Shown piece after piece: positions 14,107 to 22,547 of a stretch of DNA of 64,000 nt. Within the stretch, counting starts at the first letter, position 1; each line of letters opens with the position of its first letter. The position numbers and the translations under genes are program-made. The notes below the pieces were generated by a model, which ran no database searches, had not been told where the DNA came from, and saw only the letters and a list, made by a program, of their open reading frames with translations. Source of the DNA: Actinomycetes bacterium (GTDB taxonomy: Bacteria > Actinomycetota > Acidimicrobiia > Acidimicrobiales > Bog-793); contig JAJYNS010000064.1 in assembly GCA_021786195.1 (NCBI GenBank), forward strand, positions 1 through 64,000, read 5' to 3'.

Positions 14107-14919
14107 CTATGCGCCGGCCAGGGAGAGCACGATCTGGGCGAGGGTGAGCGCGCCTTTCGGCGCGGCGATCACGAGGTTCCGGGGGTATGCGACGGCGACC
14201 GCAACGTGGACGGCGCGGCTGCCGAGGCTCCGGGTCCCGACGAACTCGACCGGCAGCGGCTCGCCGGAGAGCGCGACGAAGACGGTCGCGCCCTTCGACG
14301 AGGTGATCGGGAGCACCCTGCGGTCCCGCACGATGTGCTCGGGCCCCTTGGCGAGGGTGCCGCCGCCGTGGAGCATGCTCTGGGCGAACTTCCCGGCCTC
14401 GGTCAGGCCGGCGAAGCCGCTGGTGAACTCGCTCGCGCTCTTGCCGGTGATCTCGATCCACCTCCCAGCGAGCCTCGCCACCACGGACGTGGCGACCGAC
14501 CCGCTCGGCGCGCCCGGCGTCTTCGAGAGCGTGGCGCGCCAGTAGGGAGCGGCCGCCTCCAGGTAGAGGACCCCGGGGAGCGCGACGAAACTGACCGGGC
14601 CGACTGCCCGGTCTCCGGTGTGCACGATCAGCTGGCCGGCGACCTTTCTGCCCCGGTCGGTCGAGCGCAGCCGGAAGACGATGCGCTCGCCGGTCTCGGA
14701 GATCGAGCCCGCGAAGGCGAGCGAGGGCTGCCGGGCGAGCGCCTCGGCGCTCAAGGTGAGCACCCGCCCCGCGGGAAGCGACGCGAGCCCGCCGCCTCGG
14801 GTGGCGAGCCCGCCGGGACGGGACGCGCCGCCGCCCCAACCGCCGAGCGCCACCGCCCCGGCGGCCGTGACCGCGAGCGTGCCGGCCAGCCGGGCGAGCG
14901 AACCTGATCGGTGCGGCAC
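14107..14919 (-). CDS. LppX/LprG-like lipid-binding exported protein (candidate)
   Basis: 270 residues. A short basic N-terminus and hydrophobic segment (about residues 9-29) form an export signal; there is no clear lipobox Cys, which is odd for LppX/LprAFG lipoproteins. The middle, LYLEAAAPYWRATLSKTPGA and GRWIEITGKSASEFTSGFAG, and the C-terminal half made of beta-strand-like stretches resemble the LppX_LprAFG fold that carries lipids in actinobacterial envelopes. The GTG at 14919 is preceded by GGAGGT, 6 nt upstream, which decides the start. Confidence 0.6.
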   Translation of the reverse strand: MPHRSGSLARLAGTLAVTAAGAVALGGWGGGASRPGGLATRGGGLASLPAGRVLTLSAEALARQPSLAFAGSISETGERIVFRLRSTDRGRKVAGQLIVHTGDRAVGPVSFVALPGVLYLEAAAPYWRATLSKTPGAPSGSVATSVVARLAGRWIEITGKSASEFTSGFAGLTEAGKFAQSMLHGGGTLAKGPEHIVRDRRVLPITSSKGATVFVALSGEPLPVEFVGTRSLGSRAVHVAVAVAYPRNLVIAAPKGALTLAQIVLSLAGA

Positions 14920-15032
14920 CGAGGACCTCCAGTCTGCTGCCCGTCCGAGCCGGGCGGGGATCGTCTCCGCGCGCCTCGCCGGGCCAGGACGGCGGTGGCT
15001 CGCGGCTGCTCCGAGATGATGACGACCAGGAG

Positions 15033-15057
15033 CCGCCGCTGCTTGAGCAGCCGGCGG
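15033..15057 (-). terminator. Hairpin downstream of valS
   Basis: CCGCCGCTGCT and AGCAGCCGGCGG form an almost perfect stem (one unpaired C) with a 2-nt loop, starting 12 nt after the valS stop. No T-run follows, so it would act as a hairpin-only terminator or 3'-end stabiliser. Confidence 0.45.
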
Positions 15058-15068
15058 GCGCATGGCCG

Positions 15069-17669
15069 TCACCCGCTCGAGCCGGACAGGAGCACCGAGA
15101 CGCTCGGCTCCTTTTCGGTGGCGACCAGCTCGAGCTCGGCGGCGTTGGCGGCCTCGCCGAGGTCGCCGCGCCCGAGCTCGACCAGCGCCAGGAGCTCGGC
15201 GGGCCCTTCGACCCGCACGATGTCGACCGGCCAGCGCATCGACCGCTTGGCGACCGTCTTCGCCCGGCGGACCTCGCCGAGGACCTGGCCGAGCGCGTCG
15301 AGCAGCTCGGGCCGTGCCCCGTCGCCGGGAGCGAGCTCGGACGCCTCGGGCCAGGGCTCGGCGTGGACCGAGGTGTCGTGCCACCACGACCAGGCCTCCT
15401 CGGTCGCGAACGGCAGGAAGGGCGCGAACAGGCGCAGCTGGACCGACAGCGCGAGCCCGAGGGCTCCTCTCGCTGACACCGCGCCCGGACCCTGACCGTA
15501 GGCGCGGCCCTTGACGAGCTCCAGGTAGTCGTCGCAGAAGGACCAGAAGAACTGCTCGATCCGCTCGAGTGCCCTCGCGTGCTCGAAGTCCTCCAGCGCC
15601 CCGGTCGCCTCGGCGACGACCTGGCCCAGCCGGGCGAGCATCGCCGCGTCGAGGGCGGTCAGCGCCGGGATCGACCCGGCGGCCGGCCGGTCGGGCGAGG
15701 CGTCCTCGAGCCGTGCAGCTCCGAACTTCGTCGCCTGGAGGATCTTGATCGCCAGGCGGCGGCCTATGCGCATCTGCTGCTCGTCGAAAGCGGTGTCCAC
15801 TCCGAGGCGAGCTGACGCGGCCCAGTAGCGCACGGCGTCGGAACCGTACGCGTCGAGCGGCTCGGTCGGGACGACCACGTTCCCGGCGGACTTCGACATC
15901 TTCTTCCGGTCGGGGTCGAGGATCCAGCCCGAGATCGCCGCGTGGCGCCAGGGGAGCGCGCCGTGACCGAGGAGCGAGCGAGTCACGGTCGAGAAGAGCC
16001 AGGTGCGGATGATGTCATGCCCCTGGGGCCGGATGTCCATCGGGAACACCTGCGCCATCAAGTCGCCCTGCTCGCCCCAGCGAGCCGCGATCTGGGGGCT
16101 GAGCGAGGAGGTGGCCCAGGTGTCCATGACGTCGGGATCGCCGACAAAGCCGCCGGGCCTCCCCCTCTGCGACTCCTCGAACCCGTCGGGGGCCTCGGCG
16201 GACGGGTCGACCGGGAGGCGGTCCTCGGCGGCGAGGATCGGGTGCTCCTCGTCGACGCTCCCGTCGTCGAGGACCGGGTACCAGACAGGGAAGGGCACGC
16301 CGAAGAAGCGCTGGCGCGAGATGTTCCAGTCACCCGTCAGGCCCTCGACCCAGGACTCGAAGCGGGCGCGCATGAACTCCGGGTGCCAGGTGAGCTCCCG
16401 CCCGGCTTGCAGCAGGGCGTCTCGGAGCGACATCGTGCGGACGTACCACTGGAGCGACGAGACGATCTCGAGGGGCCGCTCACCCTTCTCGTAGAACTTG
16501 ACGAAGTGGGTGATCGGCCGAGGTGCCCCGACGAGGTGCCCGGCCTCGGCGAGCAGCTCGACGATGCGCCGCCGCGCGGCCGAGACGGTCCTGCCCTCGA
16601 GCTCTGCGTAGTGGCGCGTCGCGCGGGCGGGGTCTCGGCACTCCCATCCGGGGGTGCCGAACGGGGCGTGCTCGAGCCGGCCGGCCCTACCGATCACCGT
16701 GCGAGTCGGCAGCGAGAGCTCCCGCCACCAGGTCACGTCGGTGAGGTCGCCGAAGGTGCAGACCATCGCGATGCCGGTGCCCTTGTCGGGGTCGGCGAGG
16801 GGGTGCGCGAGGACGGGCACCTCCACGCCGAACAGGGGCGTGAGGACCTGAGTGCCGAAGCGGGCCCGGTAGCGGGGATCCTCGGGGTGGGCGACGAGCG
16901 CGACGCAGGAGGGCACGAGCTCGGGCCTGGTGGTCTCGATCTCGATCGGCGACCCCGAGCCGGCAGCGTCGAAGCGGATCCGGTGGTAGGCGCCGGGCAC
17001 CTCCTTGTCGACCAGCTCGGCCTGGGCGATGGCCGAGCCGAAGTCGACGTCCCACAGCGTCGGCGCCTCCTGGCGATAGGCGTGGCCCGAGCGCAGCAGC
17101 TGGAGGAAGGCTCGCTGGGAGATGCGACGGGCAGGCTCGCCGATCGTCGTGTACTGCAGGCTCCAGTCGAACGACATCCCGACCCGGCGGAACAGCTCCT
17201 CGAAGGCGCGCTCGTCCTCGACGGTGAGCTTCCGGCACAGCTCGACGAAGTTCGGCCTCGACACCGGGATCTGCTCCTTTCCCGGGCGCTCCGGCACCTC
17301 GAGGTCGGGGTCGAATGGCCTCGACGGGTCGCAGCGGACGCCGAAGTGGTTCTGCACGCGCCGCTCGGTGGCGAGCCCGTTGTCGTCCCAGCCGATCGGG
17401 TAGAAGACGGACTTCCCCCGCATGCGCTGGTAACGGGCGACGACGTCGGTCTGGGTGTAGGAGAACACGTGGCCGACGTGCAGCGAGCCGGAGACGGTCG
17501 GCGGCGGCGTGTCCACCGAGAAGACCTCGGCCCGCCCGGCTCTGCGGTCGAAGCGGTAGACGCCCTCGGCCTCCCAGCGCGCCGCCCAGCGCTCCTCGAG
17601 GCCCTCCAGGCTCGGGCGCTCGGGGACGCCGCTGCCCGCGGCGCGAGTGGGCAGGTCGTGTTCGCGCAT
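15069..17669 (-). CDS. valS: Valine-tRNA ligase
   Basis: 866 residues, class Ia synthetase. The HIGH-type motif is SGSLHVGHVFSY near residue 61, the editing (CP1) domain follows, and the KMSKS loop is KKMSKSAGNVV at about residue 590. The anticodon-binding helices end near residue 800, and the long C-terminal coiled-coil arm of E. coli-type ValS is absent. This shorter layout is the type 2 ValS found in some actinobacteria. The ATG at 17669 is only 20 bp from the divergent cysS start. Confidence 0.95.
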   Translation of the reverse strand: MREHDLPTRAAGSGVPERPSLEGLEERWAARWEAEGVYRFDRRAGRAEVFSVDTPPPTVSGSLHVGHVFSYTQTDVVARYQRMRGKSVFYPIGWDDNGLATERRVQNHFGVRCDPSRPFDPDLEVPERPGKEQIPVSRPNFVELCRKLTVEDERAFEELFRRVGMSFDWSLQYTTIGEPARRISQRAFLQLLRSGHAYRQEAPTLWDVDFGSAIAQAELVDKEVPGAYHRIRFDAAGSGSPIEIETTRPELVPSCVALVAHPEDPRYRARFGTQVLTPLFGVEVPVLAHPLADPDKGTGIAMVCTFGDLTDVTWWRELSLPTRTVIGRAGRLEHAPFGTPGWECRDPARATRHYAELEGRTVSAARRRIVELLAEAGHLVGAPRPITHFVKFYEKGERPLEIVSSLQWYVRTMSLRDALLQAGRELTWHPEFMRARFESWVEGLTGDWNISRQRFFGVPFPVWYPVLDDGSVDEEHPILAAEDRLPVDPSAEAPDGFEESQRGRPGGFVGDPDVMDTWATSSLSPQIAARWGEQGDLMAQVFPMDIRPQGHDIIRTWLFSTVTRSLLGHGALPWRHAAISGWILDPDRKKMSKSAGNVVVPTEPLDAYGSDAVRYWAASARLGVDTAFDEQQMRIGRRLAIKILQATKFGAARLEDASPDRPAAGSIPALTALDAAMLARLGQVVAEATGALEDFEHARALERIEQFFWSFCDDYLELVKGRAYGQGPGAVSARGALGLALSVQLRLFAPFLPFATEEAWSWWHDTSVHAEPWPEASELAPGDGARPELLDALGQVLGEVRRAKTVAKRSMRWPVDIVRVEGPAELLALVELGRGDLGEAANAAELELVATEKEPSVSVLLSGSSG

Positions 17670-17677
17670 GGGATTAG

Positions 17678-17683
17678 TAGGGT
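17678..17683 (+). promoter_or_regulatory. -10 box of leaderless cysS
   Basis: TAGGGT, 6 nt before the cysS ATG at 17690, within the 20-bp valS/cysS divergent gap. On the other strand TACCCT is 9 nt before the valS ATG, so the two promoters overlap. Confidence 0.45.
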
Positions 17684-17689
17684 ACCTGC

Positions 17690-19099
17690 ATGCTGCGGCT
17701 GCTCGACACCGCGACGGGCGTCGCCGTGCCGCCGGCCGAGCGCGCCGGCGCGCGAGTCGGCCTCTACGTCTGCGGCGCCACCGTCTACGGCCCGCCGCAC
17801 ATCGGGCATGGCAGGTTCGCGCTCGTCTACGACGTGCTGCGCCGCTACCTCGCCCGCTCGGGCTACGACGTCAGGCACGTGTCGAACATCACCGACGTCG
17901 ACGACAAGGTCATCGACCGTGCGGCGGCCGAAGGGCGCGACTGGCGGGAGGTCGCCGAGGAGGCCGAGGAGCAGTGGTGGGCGGCGATGGACGCGATGGG
18001 GGTGCTCCGCCCCCACGAGGTGCCGCACGCCACCGACTACGTCGAGGAGATGGTCAGCCTGGTCGCCGAGCTCGTCCGGCTCGGCGTCGCCTACGAGACG
18101 TCCGACGGCGTGTACCTCGCGTGCGACGCCGTCGAGGGCTACGGCACGCTTGCCCACCAGAGCCTGGACAGCCTGCGCAGCGGCGCCCGGGCCGTGGTCG
18201 GGGAGGAGAAGCGCTCGCCGCTCGACTTCGCGGTCTGGAAGAAGGCCAAGCCTGGAGAGCCGACCTGGCCGTCACCCTTCGGCCCAGGCAGGCCGGGCTG
18301 GCACACCGAGTGCGTCGTCATGTCGCTCTCGCTGCTGGGGGAGGGCTTCGAGCTGCACGGAGGCGGCCTCGACCTCGTCTTCCCCCACCACGAGAACGAG
18401 CGGGCCCAGGCGGTGGCGCTCGGCCGCCCGTTCGCGCGCCACTGGGTGCACAACGGGCTCGTCGTGGTCGGCGGCGAGAAGATGTCGAAGTCCCTCGGCA
18501 ACTACACCGAGCTGAAGACGCTGCTGGACGCCTACGACCCCCGTGCCTACCGGCTGCTCGTCCTGCGCTCCTACTACCGCTCGCCGCTCGAGGTCGGACC
18601 CTCGACGCTGGGCGACGCGGCGGCGGCGCTCCAGCGCGTCGACGAGCTCGCCCGGCGGCTCGAGGCCGTCCGGCCGCGGCAGGACACGGTGCCGAGGGGC
18701 TGGGACGCCCCGGGCGGGCAGTCCCGCCCCGCGGCCGTCTTTCCCGCAGCCCAGTCGCTGCGGGGGCGATTCGTCGAGGCGATGGACGACGACCTCGGGA
18801 CCCCCCGCGCCCTCGCGGAGGTGCTGGGCGCGGTGCGCGAGGCGAACAGGCTGCTCGACGCCGGGGAGGCCACCGGCGCCCTGGCGCTCGGCGACGTCGC
18901 GTTGGAGCTGCTCGGCGTGCTCGGTATCGAGCCCGCGGGAGTCGAGGCGCCGCCGGCCACGATCGTCGAGCTCGCCGGGCGCCGCGAGTCGGCGCGCCGA
19001 GCCGGCGACTACGACGCCGCCGACCGGCTACGCGACGAGCTCGCCGCCCAGGGCTGGAAGGTCGACGACCTGCCGGACGGACCCCGCCTGCATCGCTGA
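17690..19099 (+). CDS. cysS: Cysteine-tRNA ligase
   Basis: 469 residues. The zinc and HIGH region is YVCGATVYGPPHIGHGRFA at about residue 25. RHVSNITDVDDKVIDRA is the CysS-specific block. Further zinc ligands are GWHTECVVMS and FPHHENE, and KMSKSLGNY is the class I signature. The TDVDDK block and full-length C-terminal domain argue against the mycothiol ligase MshC, which is a CysS paralogue in actinobacteria. Confidence 0.95.
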   Translation: MLRLLDTATGVAVPPAERAGARVGLYVCGATVYGPPHIGHGRFALVYDVLRRYLARSGYDVRHVSNITDVDDKVIDRAAAEGRDWREVAEEAEEQWWAAMDAMGVLRPHEVPHATDYVEEMVSLVAELVRLGVAYETSDGVYLACDAVEGYGTLAHQSLDSLRSGARAVVGEEKRSPLDFAVWKKAKPGEPTWPSPFGPGRPGWHTECVVMSLSLLGEGFELHGGGLDLVFPHHENERAQAVALGRPFARHWVHNGLVVVGGEKMSKSLGNYTELKTLLDAYDPRAYRLLVLRSYYRSPLEVGPSTLGDAAAALQRVDELARRLEAVRPRQDTVPRGWDAPGGQSRPAAVFPAAQSLRGRFVEAMDDDLGTPRALAEVLGAVREANRLLDAGEATGALALGDVALELLGVLGIEPAGVEAPPATIVELAGRRESARRAGDYDAADRLRDELAAQGWKVDDLPDGPRLHR

Positions 19100-19146
19100 G
19101 CCCAGGCCCTCGCGCGGACGGCGCCGGTTAGGGTCCGAGCGCGCGC

Positions 19147-19446
19147 CTAGCCGATGTCCTCGGCCTGCGCGGAAGCCCCGGGGCCGCGTTCGGCTCCGGC
19201 CTCGACCCCGTCGTGCGACGGGCGCCCCTCACGCGCCGCCGCAAGCGGGTCCAGTGTGCCCACGTCGAGCCCGAGGGCGCGGGCCGCACGCCGGAAGGCG
19301 GCACGGACCGGGCCGACGTTGCGTGAGCTCCAGGGCAATACGTAGTACGATCCTCCGCCCCACTGCGCCACGGCACCCCTCCTGGTGAGCTGTTGGCACC
19401 AACGATCGGTCGTGACGTCTCCCGTCGTCACGACGTCTCGAGACAC
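19147..19446 (-). CDS. Hypothetical small protein
   Basis: 99 residues, not recognised. The N-terminus carries an internal near-repeat (DVVTTGDVTTD), followed by RRGAVAQWGGGSYYVLPWSS and a basic helix with FRRAARALG. The tail from about residue 75 is low complexity. The start is GTG at 19446 with GAGGA about 12 nt upstream. The region 19393-19476, covering its first codons and upstream region, is unusually rich in inverted and direct repeats and less GC-rich than its surroundings. If this ORF is not real, 19100-19577 holds no gene. Confidence 0.4.
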   Translation of the reverse strand: MSRDVVTTGDVTTDRWCQQLTRRGAVAQWGGGSYYVLPWSSRNVGPVRAAFRRAARALGLDVGTLDPLAAAREGRPSHDGVEAGAERGPGASAQAEDIG

Positions 19447-19476
19447 GTTGTCACATCCTCATGCAAGTATGCAAGG
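19393..19476. repeat. Cluster of short inverted and direct repeats
   Basis: TTGG-CA-CCAA (19393-19402); inverted GTCGTGAC (19409-19416) and GTCACGAC (19427-19434); direct GACGTCTC at 19414 and 19432; tandem ATGCAAGT/ATGCAAGG at 19461-19476. It looks like a regulatory or protein-binding region. Confidence 0.4.
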
Positions 19477-19577
19477 TCTTACGGCGCTCTGGCGGGGAGT
19501 TTCCACGTAAAGCTCGCCTTCCGCGCCACGATTTGTAGCGAGTCTCGCGCAGAGCGCGGTCAGCGCCCGCGGGAGCC

Positions 19578-19793
19578 TCACCTGCCGAGCGGCTTCTTGA
19601 AGATGAAGACGACCTGCTCGGGGTTCGGCGAGCCGAGATGGTCCACGCGGCCGAAGTTGACGAGCTCCCAGCCCTCGCGCCCCTTGGCGGCGAGCATCGA
19701 GACGAGACCGGCCGTGAAGCGGTCCTCCGCCCAGTCCTCCCCGGCCTTCCAGCTGCCGGTCCAGACCACGGTGTCGTAGAGCCAGCTCGTCAT
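19578..19793 (-). CDS. DUF4177-like small protein
   Basis: 71 residues. The order of aromatic strand, helix, then GREGWELVNFG, then a strand with VVFIFKKP matches the DUF4177 pattern, in which the GWELV motif is the diagnostic part. The function of the family is unknown. Start is ATG at 19793 (a GTG one codon upstream is equally possible). Divergent from the SIMPL gene with about 190 bp between. Confidence 0.72.
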   Translation of the reverse strand: MTSWLYDTVVWTGSWKAGEDWAEDRFTAGLVSMLAAKGREGWELVNFGRVDHLGSPNPEQVVFIFKKPLGR

Positions 19794-19988
19794 CACCGCG
19801 ACCCCCGCGACCTCGACGCCTCGACGAACGGCGCCCGAAGCTTGCCTGCGCCGAATGTTATCGACGGCCTCTCGTGGCGACTGTTCCAGCTCGGCGTACG
19901 CGAAACGGGCCCCAGCGCGCTTTGTACCCGGTGGAGGTCCGCGGCCGGGAGGACCGGCCGGGGAAGGCGGGAACGGAGGTCGATGATG

Positions 19989-20768
19989 ATGTCGAAGGCT
20001 TGGCCCACTCGGGTGGGCGGGGCGGCGCTCGTCCTGGCCGGTGCCGGCCTCGGTCTCGGCCTGGGGCTCGCCCTGGCCGGCCCGTCGGCGGGCTCGGCGG
20101 CCGTGCTCACCGCCGCGAGGCGGGCCGGCCCGACCGGAGCGGCGCCGGGCGCGAGGGTCTCGGTCGTCGGCACCGCCGAGGTCACCGGGACGCCGGACAC
20201 GATGACCCTGCAGATCGGCGCCAGCACGAGCGCAGCCTCGGCGTCGGCGGCCCTCGAGCGCAACAACGCCGAGGTCGAGGCGCTCGAGGCGGCGCTCGAG
20301 TCCGCCGGCGTGCAGAAGACGGACATGCAGACGGCCAGCTTGAGCCTCGGTCCGACGTACGACTCGGCCGGCAACGTGGACGGCTACCAGGCGAGCGACG
20401 AGCTGACCGTGACCCTGCACGGCCTCGCGCGCGCCGGCTCGGTCATCGACGCCGCGGCGCACGCGGTCGGCAACGACGTCCAGATCGACGGCATCTCCTT
20501 CTCGATCTCGAGCACCTCCTCGCTGCTCGCCGCCGCTCGGGAAGGGGCGGTGCGTGACGCCGAGCAGAAAGCCTCGGAGCTGGCCGCCGCCGCTGGCGCG
20601 AAGCTTGGCCCGGTGGTCAGCATCACCGACGAGGAGAGCCAGCCGCCGCCCGTCTTCCTGCCCTTCGGAAGCGCTGCGGTCGTCGGCGGCACGCCGGACG
20701 TGCCGGTCCAGCCCGGGAGCCAGCAGCTGTCGGTGCAGGTCCACGCCGTGTTCTCGCTGGCGGGCTGA
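19989..20768 (+). CDS. SIMPL-domain (DUF541) exported protein
   Basis: About 259 residues. An N-terminal Ala/Gly/Leu-rich helix (about residues 8-34) is a signal peptide or anchor. The SIMPL domain then begins at VSVVGTAEVTGTPDTMTLQI, with the typical YQASDELTVTL strand and the helix AAREGAVRDAEQKASELAAA. SIMPL proteins are periplasmic/extracytoplasmic and of poorly known function. Three ATG codons lie in a row (19983, 19986, 19989); the third has the best spacing to GGAGGT at 19975-19980. The next gene starts 3 nt after its stop. Confidence 0.82.
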   Translation: MSKAWPTRVGGAALVLAGAGLGLGLGLALAGPSAGSAAVLTAARRAGPTGAAPGARVSVVGTAEVTGTPDTMTLQIGASTSAASASAALERNNAEVEALEAALESAGVQKTDMQTASLSLGPTYDSAGNVDGYQASDELTVTLHGLARAGSVIDAAAHAVGNDVQIDGISFSISSTSSLLAAAREGAVRDAEQKASELAAAAGAKLGPVVSITDEESQPPPVFLPFGSAAVVGGTPDVPVQPGSQQLSVQVHAVFSLAG

Positions 20769-20771
20769 GCG

Positions 20772-21479
20772 ATGCGCGACGCCGGGCTCGGCCGCCTGCT
20801 CGACGAGGGCGGCCCGCCCGCCGACCGAGGGACGCTCCTCGCGATCCTGGCGCGGCGCGACCGCAGGGCCGCCCGACGGTTGCGCGCCGCCACGGTGTCC
20901 TCGACGGCGCTCGCAGCTGCCCTGCTCGCCGGCGGGGCGGCGGCGCTCGCGACCGGCGCAGTCGTGACGTCGGGATCGAGACCGCCGGTCGTCGCGGCGG
21001 CCAAGGGCACCTTCGGCGGGTCGCGAGCTCCGGCCTCGTTCTCGACGCAGCGGCCGGCGGCGTCGCCGGGGGCCCAGGCACGCCCCGCAGGGACCGCCGG
21101 GCGGCCGGTGGCGTCGTACCCGGCGTCGCGGCGCCCGAGCACCCACCGGGCGCCGGCCGGCGGTTGCGGCGGGGTCTTCGGGACCGTCGTCGCGCGCCTG
21201 GGCGAGCAGGCGGGGAACGCCCCGGCCCTCATCGTCGCGGCCAGAGTCGATCCCTCGGTCCGCCAGGTCAGGCCGGCTCTTCCCTCCGGGGAGATCGGGC
21301 CGTTGACGCCGGTGGGCGGCTGGGTCGTCCTCGTGCGCACCCTCGGGGGCTCCCCGAGGCTCGCGACCTTGGGCACGCGGCTCGTGCTTCGCGCCTACGG
21401 CGCCTCCGGGAACCTGCTCGCCACGCTCGAGGTGCCACGAGAGCCGTACACGGCGAGCAGGCCGACCTGCTCCCGCTAG
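20772..21479 (+). CDS. Single-pass membrane protein, candidate anti-sigma partner
   Basis: 235 residues, no recognised domain. A basic N-terminal 40 residues (ARRDRRAARRLRA) precede one hydrophobic helix (about residues 43-66). The rest is a Pro/Ala/Arg-rich linker and an extracytoplasmic beta-type region with two cysteines (PAGGCGGVFG and a terminal TCSR). It lies 3 nt after the SIMPL gene and 65 nt before a sigma factor gene. This topology, with a cytoplasmic N-terminus beside a sigma gene, is compatible with an anti-sigma factor, but no ZAS motif or other anti-sigma signature is present. Confidence 0.6.
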   Translation: MRDAGLGRLLDEGGPPADRGTLLAILARRDRRAARRLRAATVSSTALAAALLAGGAAALATGAVVTSGSRPPVVAAAKGTFGGSRAPASFSTQRPAASPGAQARPAGTAGRPVASYPASRRPSTHRAPAGGCGGVFGTVVARLGEQAGNAPALIVAARVDPSVRQVRPALPSGEIGPLTPVGGWVVLVRTLGGSPRLATLGTRLVLRAYGASGNLLATLEVPREPYTASRPTCSR

Positions 21480-21544
21480 CGCCGCCGGCCCCTCCCGCGC
21501 CGGTGCGCCAGACTGGCCCCATCGCGACGGGCCCGGAGGGGGTT

Positions 21545-22057
21545 GTGGCCGAGGACTTCGTCGCGCTCTACGAGCTGCACTACCCCCGAGTCGTGCGCGC
21601 CGTCGAGCTCGCGGGTGCCGCCCGCCACGAGGCCGAGGATGTCGCCCAGGAGGCCTTCGTGCGGACGCTCGCCCGCTGGCGGTGGGTGCGCAGGGGTCCG
21701 AGCCCGGCCGGCTACGTCTACCGGGTCGCCTTTCGGCTCGGGCGCCGGCCGCGGGGCCGGGAGGTGCCGCTCGACGAGCAGGGGGTGGGCGCGGTGACGG
21801 GCCGGAACGGCGGGGGCGCCGCGGGCGGAGACCTGGCGGAGGGGGTCGCGACGCAACTCGACGTGCTCGCCGCCCTCGAGGCGATGCCGGCTCGGCGCCG
21901 CAGCTGCGCCGTCGCCTGCCTCGTCGTCGGCATGACCCCGAAGGAGGCAGGCCACGCGCTCGGGATCGCCGCGTCGACGGTGCGCAAGCAGCTCGAGCGG
22001 GCACGGGCGGAGCTGTCCGGCGCCCTCGCCGAAGGCATCGTCCGTGACGGGACTTGA
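21545..22057 (+). CDS. SigE-family ECF sigma factor
   Basis: 170 residues, the compact length of actinobacterial SigE-family sigma factors. Region 2 is [16 protein letters not shown] through [20 protein letters not shown]. Region 4 is [20 protein letters not shown] followed by the helix-turn-helix [23 protein letters not shown] at 21545 is chosen for the GGAGGG just upstream. A His residue sits in ARHEAEDV where many family members have the same signature. It probably directs a small regulon that includes the upstream operon; its promoter sequence is not known. Confidence 0.82.
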   Translation: MAEDFVALYELHYPRVVRAVELAGAARHEAEDVAQEAFVRTLARWRWVRRGPSPAGYVYRVAFRLGRRPRGREVPLDEQGVGAVTGRNGGGAAGGDLAEGVATQLDVLAALEAMPARRRSCAVACLVVGMTPKEAGHALGIAASTVRKQLERARAELSGALAEGIVRDGT

Positions 22058-22230
22058 CCGGCCTGCTAGCCTCCCGGTGGAGGGTAGGCAAGCTCGTACA
22101 GCTGGCGGCGGCAGCCGTAGCACGGTGGACGGCGCCCAACGGGTGGCTCACCTGCGCCTCGGGTCCAAGGTCGGTCGCACAGCTAGCTCCCCCTCGTTTC
22201 AGTGCCATCGAAAGAAGGGGGATCGCCGAA

Positions 22231-22431
22231 GTGGCGACCGGTACCGTCAAGTGGTTCAACGCCGAGAAGGGCTTCGGCTTCATCTCCCAAGCGGATGGAC
22301 CTGACGTGTTCGTGCATCACTCCGCCATCTTGATGAGCGGATATCGAAGCCTCGAGGAGGGCCAGGCGGTCGAGTTCGAGGTCCAGGAGGGCCAGAAGGG
22401 CCTGCAGGCGGCGAACGTCCGCCCGCTCTGA
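22231..22431 (+). CDS. Cold-shock domain protein
   Basis: 66 residues, a single CSD. RNP1 is KGFGFI and RNP2 is VFVHHSAI, with the usual [12 protein letters not shown] start. It binds single-stranded RNA/DNA as an RNA chaperone. GTG at 22231 follows GAAGGGGG at 22213-22220. The 173 bp since the sigma-factor stop probably hold a long 5' leader, as is common for csp genes; I could not fix a promoter there. Confidence 0.93.
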   Translation: MATGTVKWFNAEKGFGFISQADGPDVFVHHSAILMSGYRSLEEGQAVEFEVQEGQKGLQAANVRPL

Positions 22432-22535
22432 TCGCAGGCACCGGCCGGCGCCTCCTGCCGGCGCCGGCCGGGCGGCCCCGCGGCCTGCCCCCGGGCGCCG
22501 GGGGCCGCCCGGCGGGAGCGCCCGAGAGGGCTGCG

Positions 22536-22541
22536 TAACCT
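22536..22541 (+). promoter_or_regulatory. -10 box of leaderless glgX
   Basis: TAACCT, 6 nt before the ATG at 22548, with no Shine-Dalgarno between. Confidence 0.5.
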
Positions 22542-22547
22542 GTCGCG

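Noticed and set aside
17690-19099. Mycothiol ligase MshC instead of CysS
   Set aside because: Full-length C-terminal domain and the NITDVDDK block are those of CysS.
19578-22283. 901-codon minus-strand frame
   Set aside because: Only its last 71 codons (DUF4177-like) look like protein; the rest is antisense to the SIMPL, membrane-protein and sigma genes.
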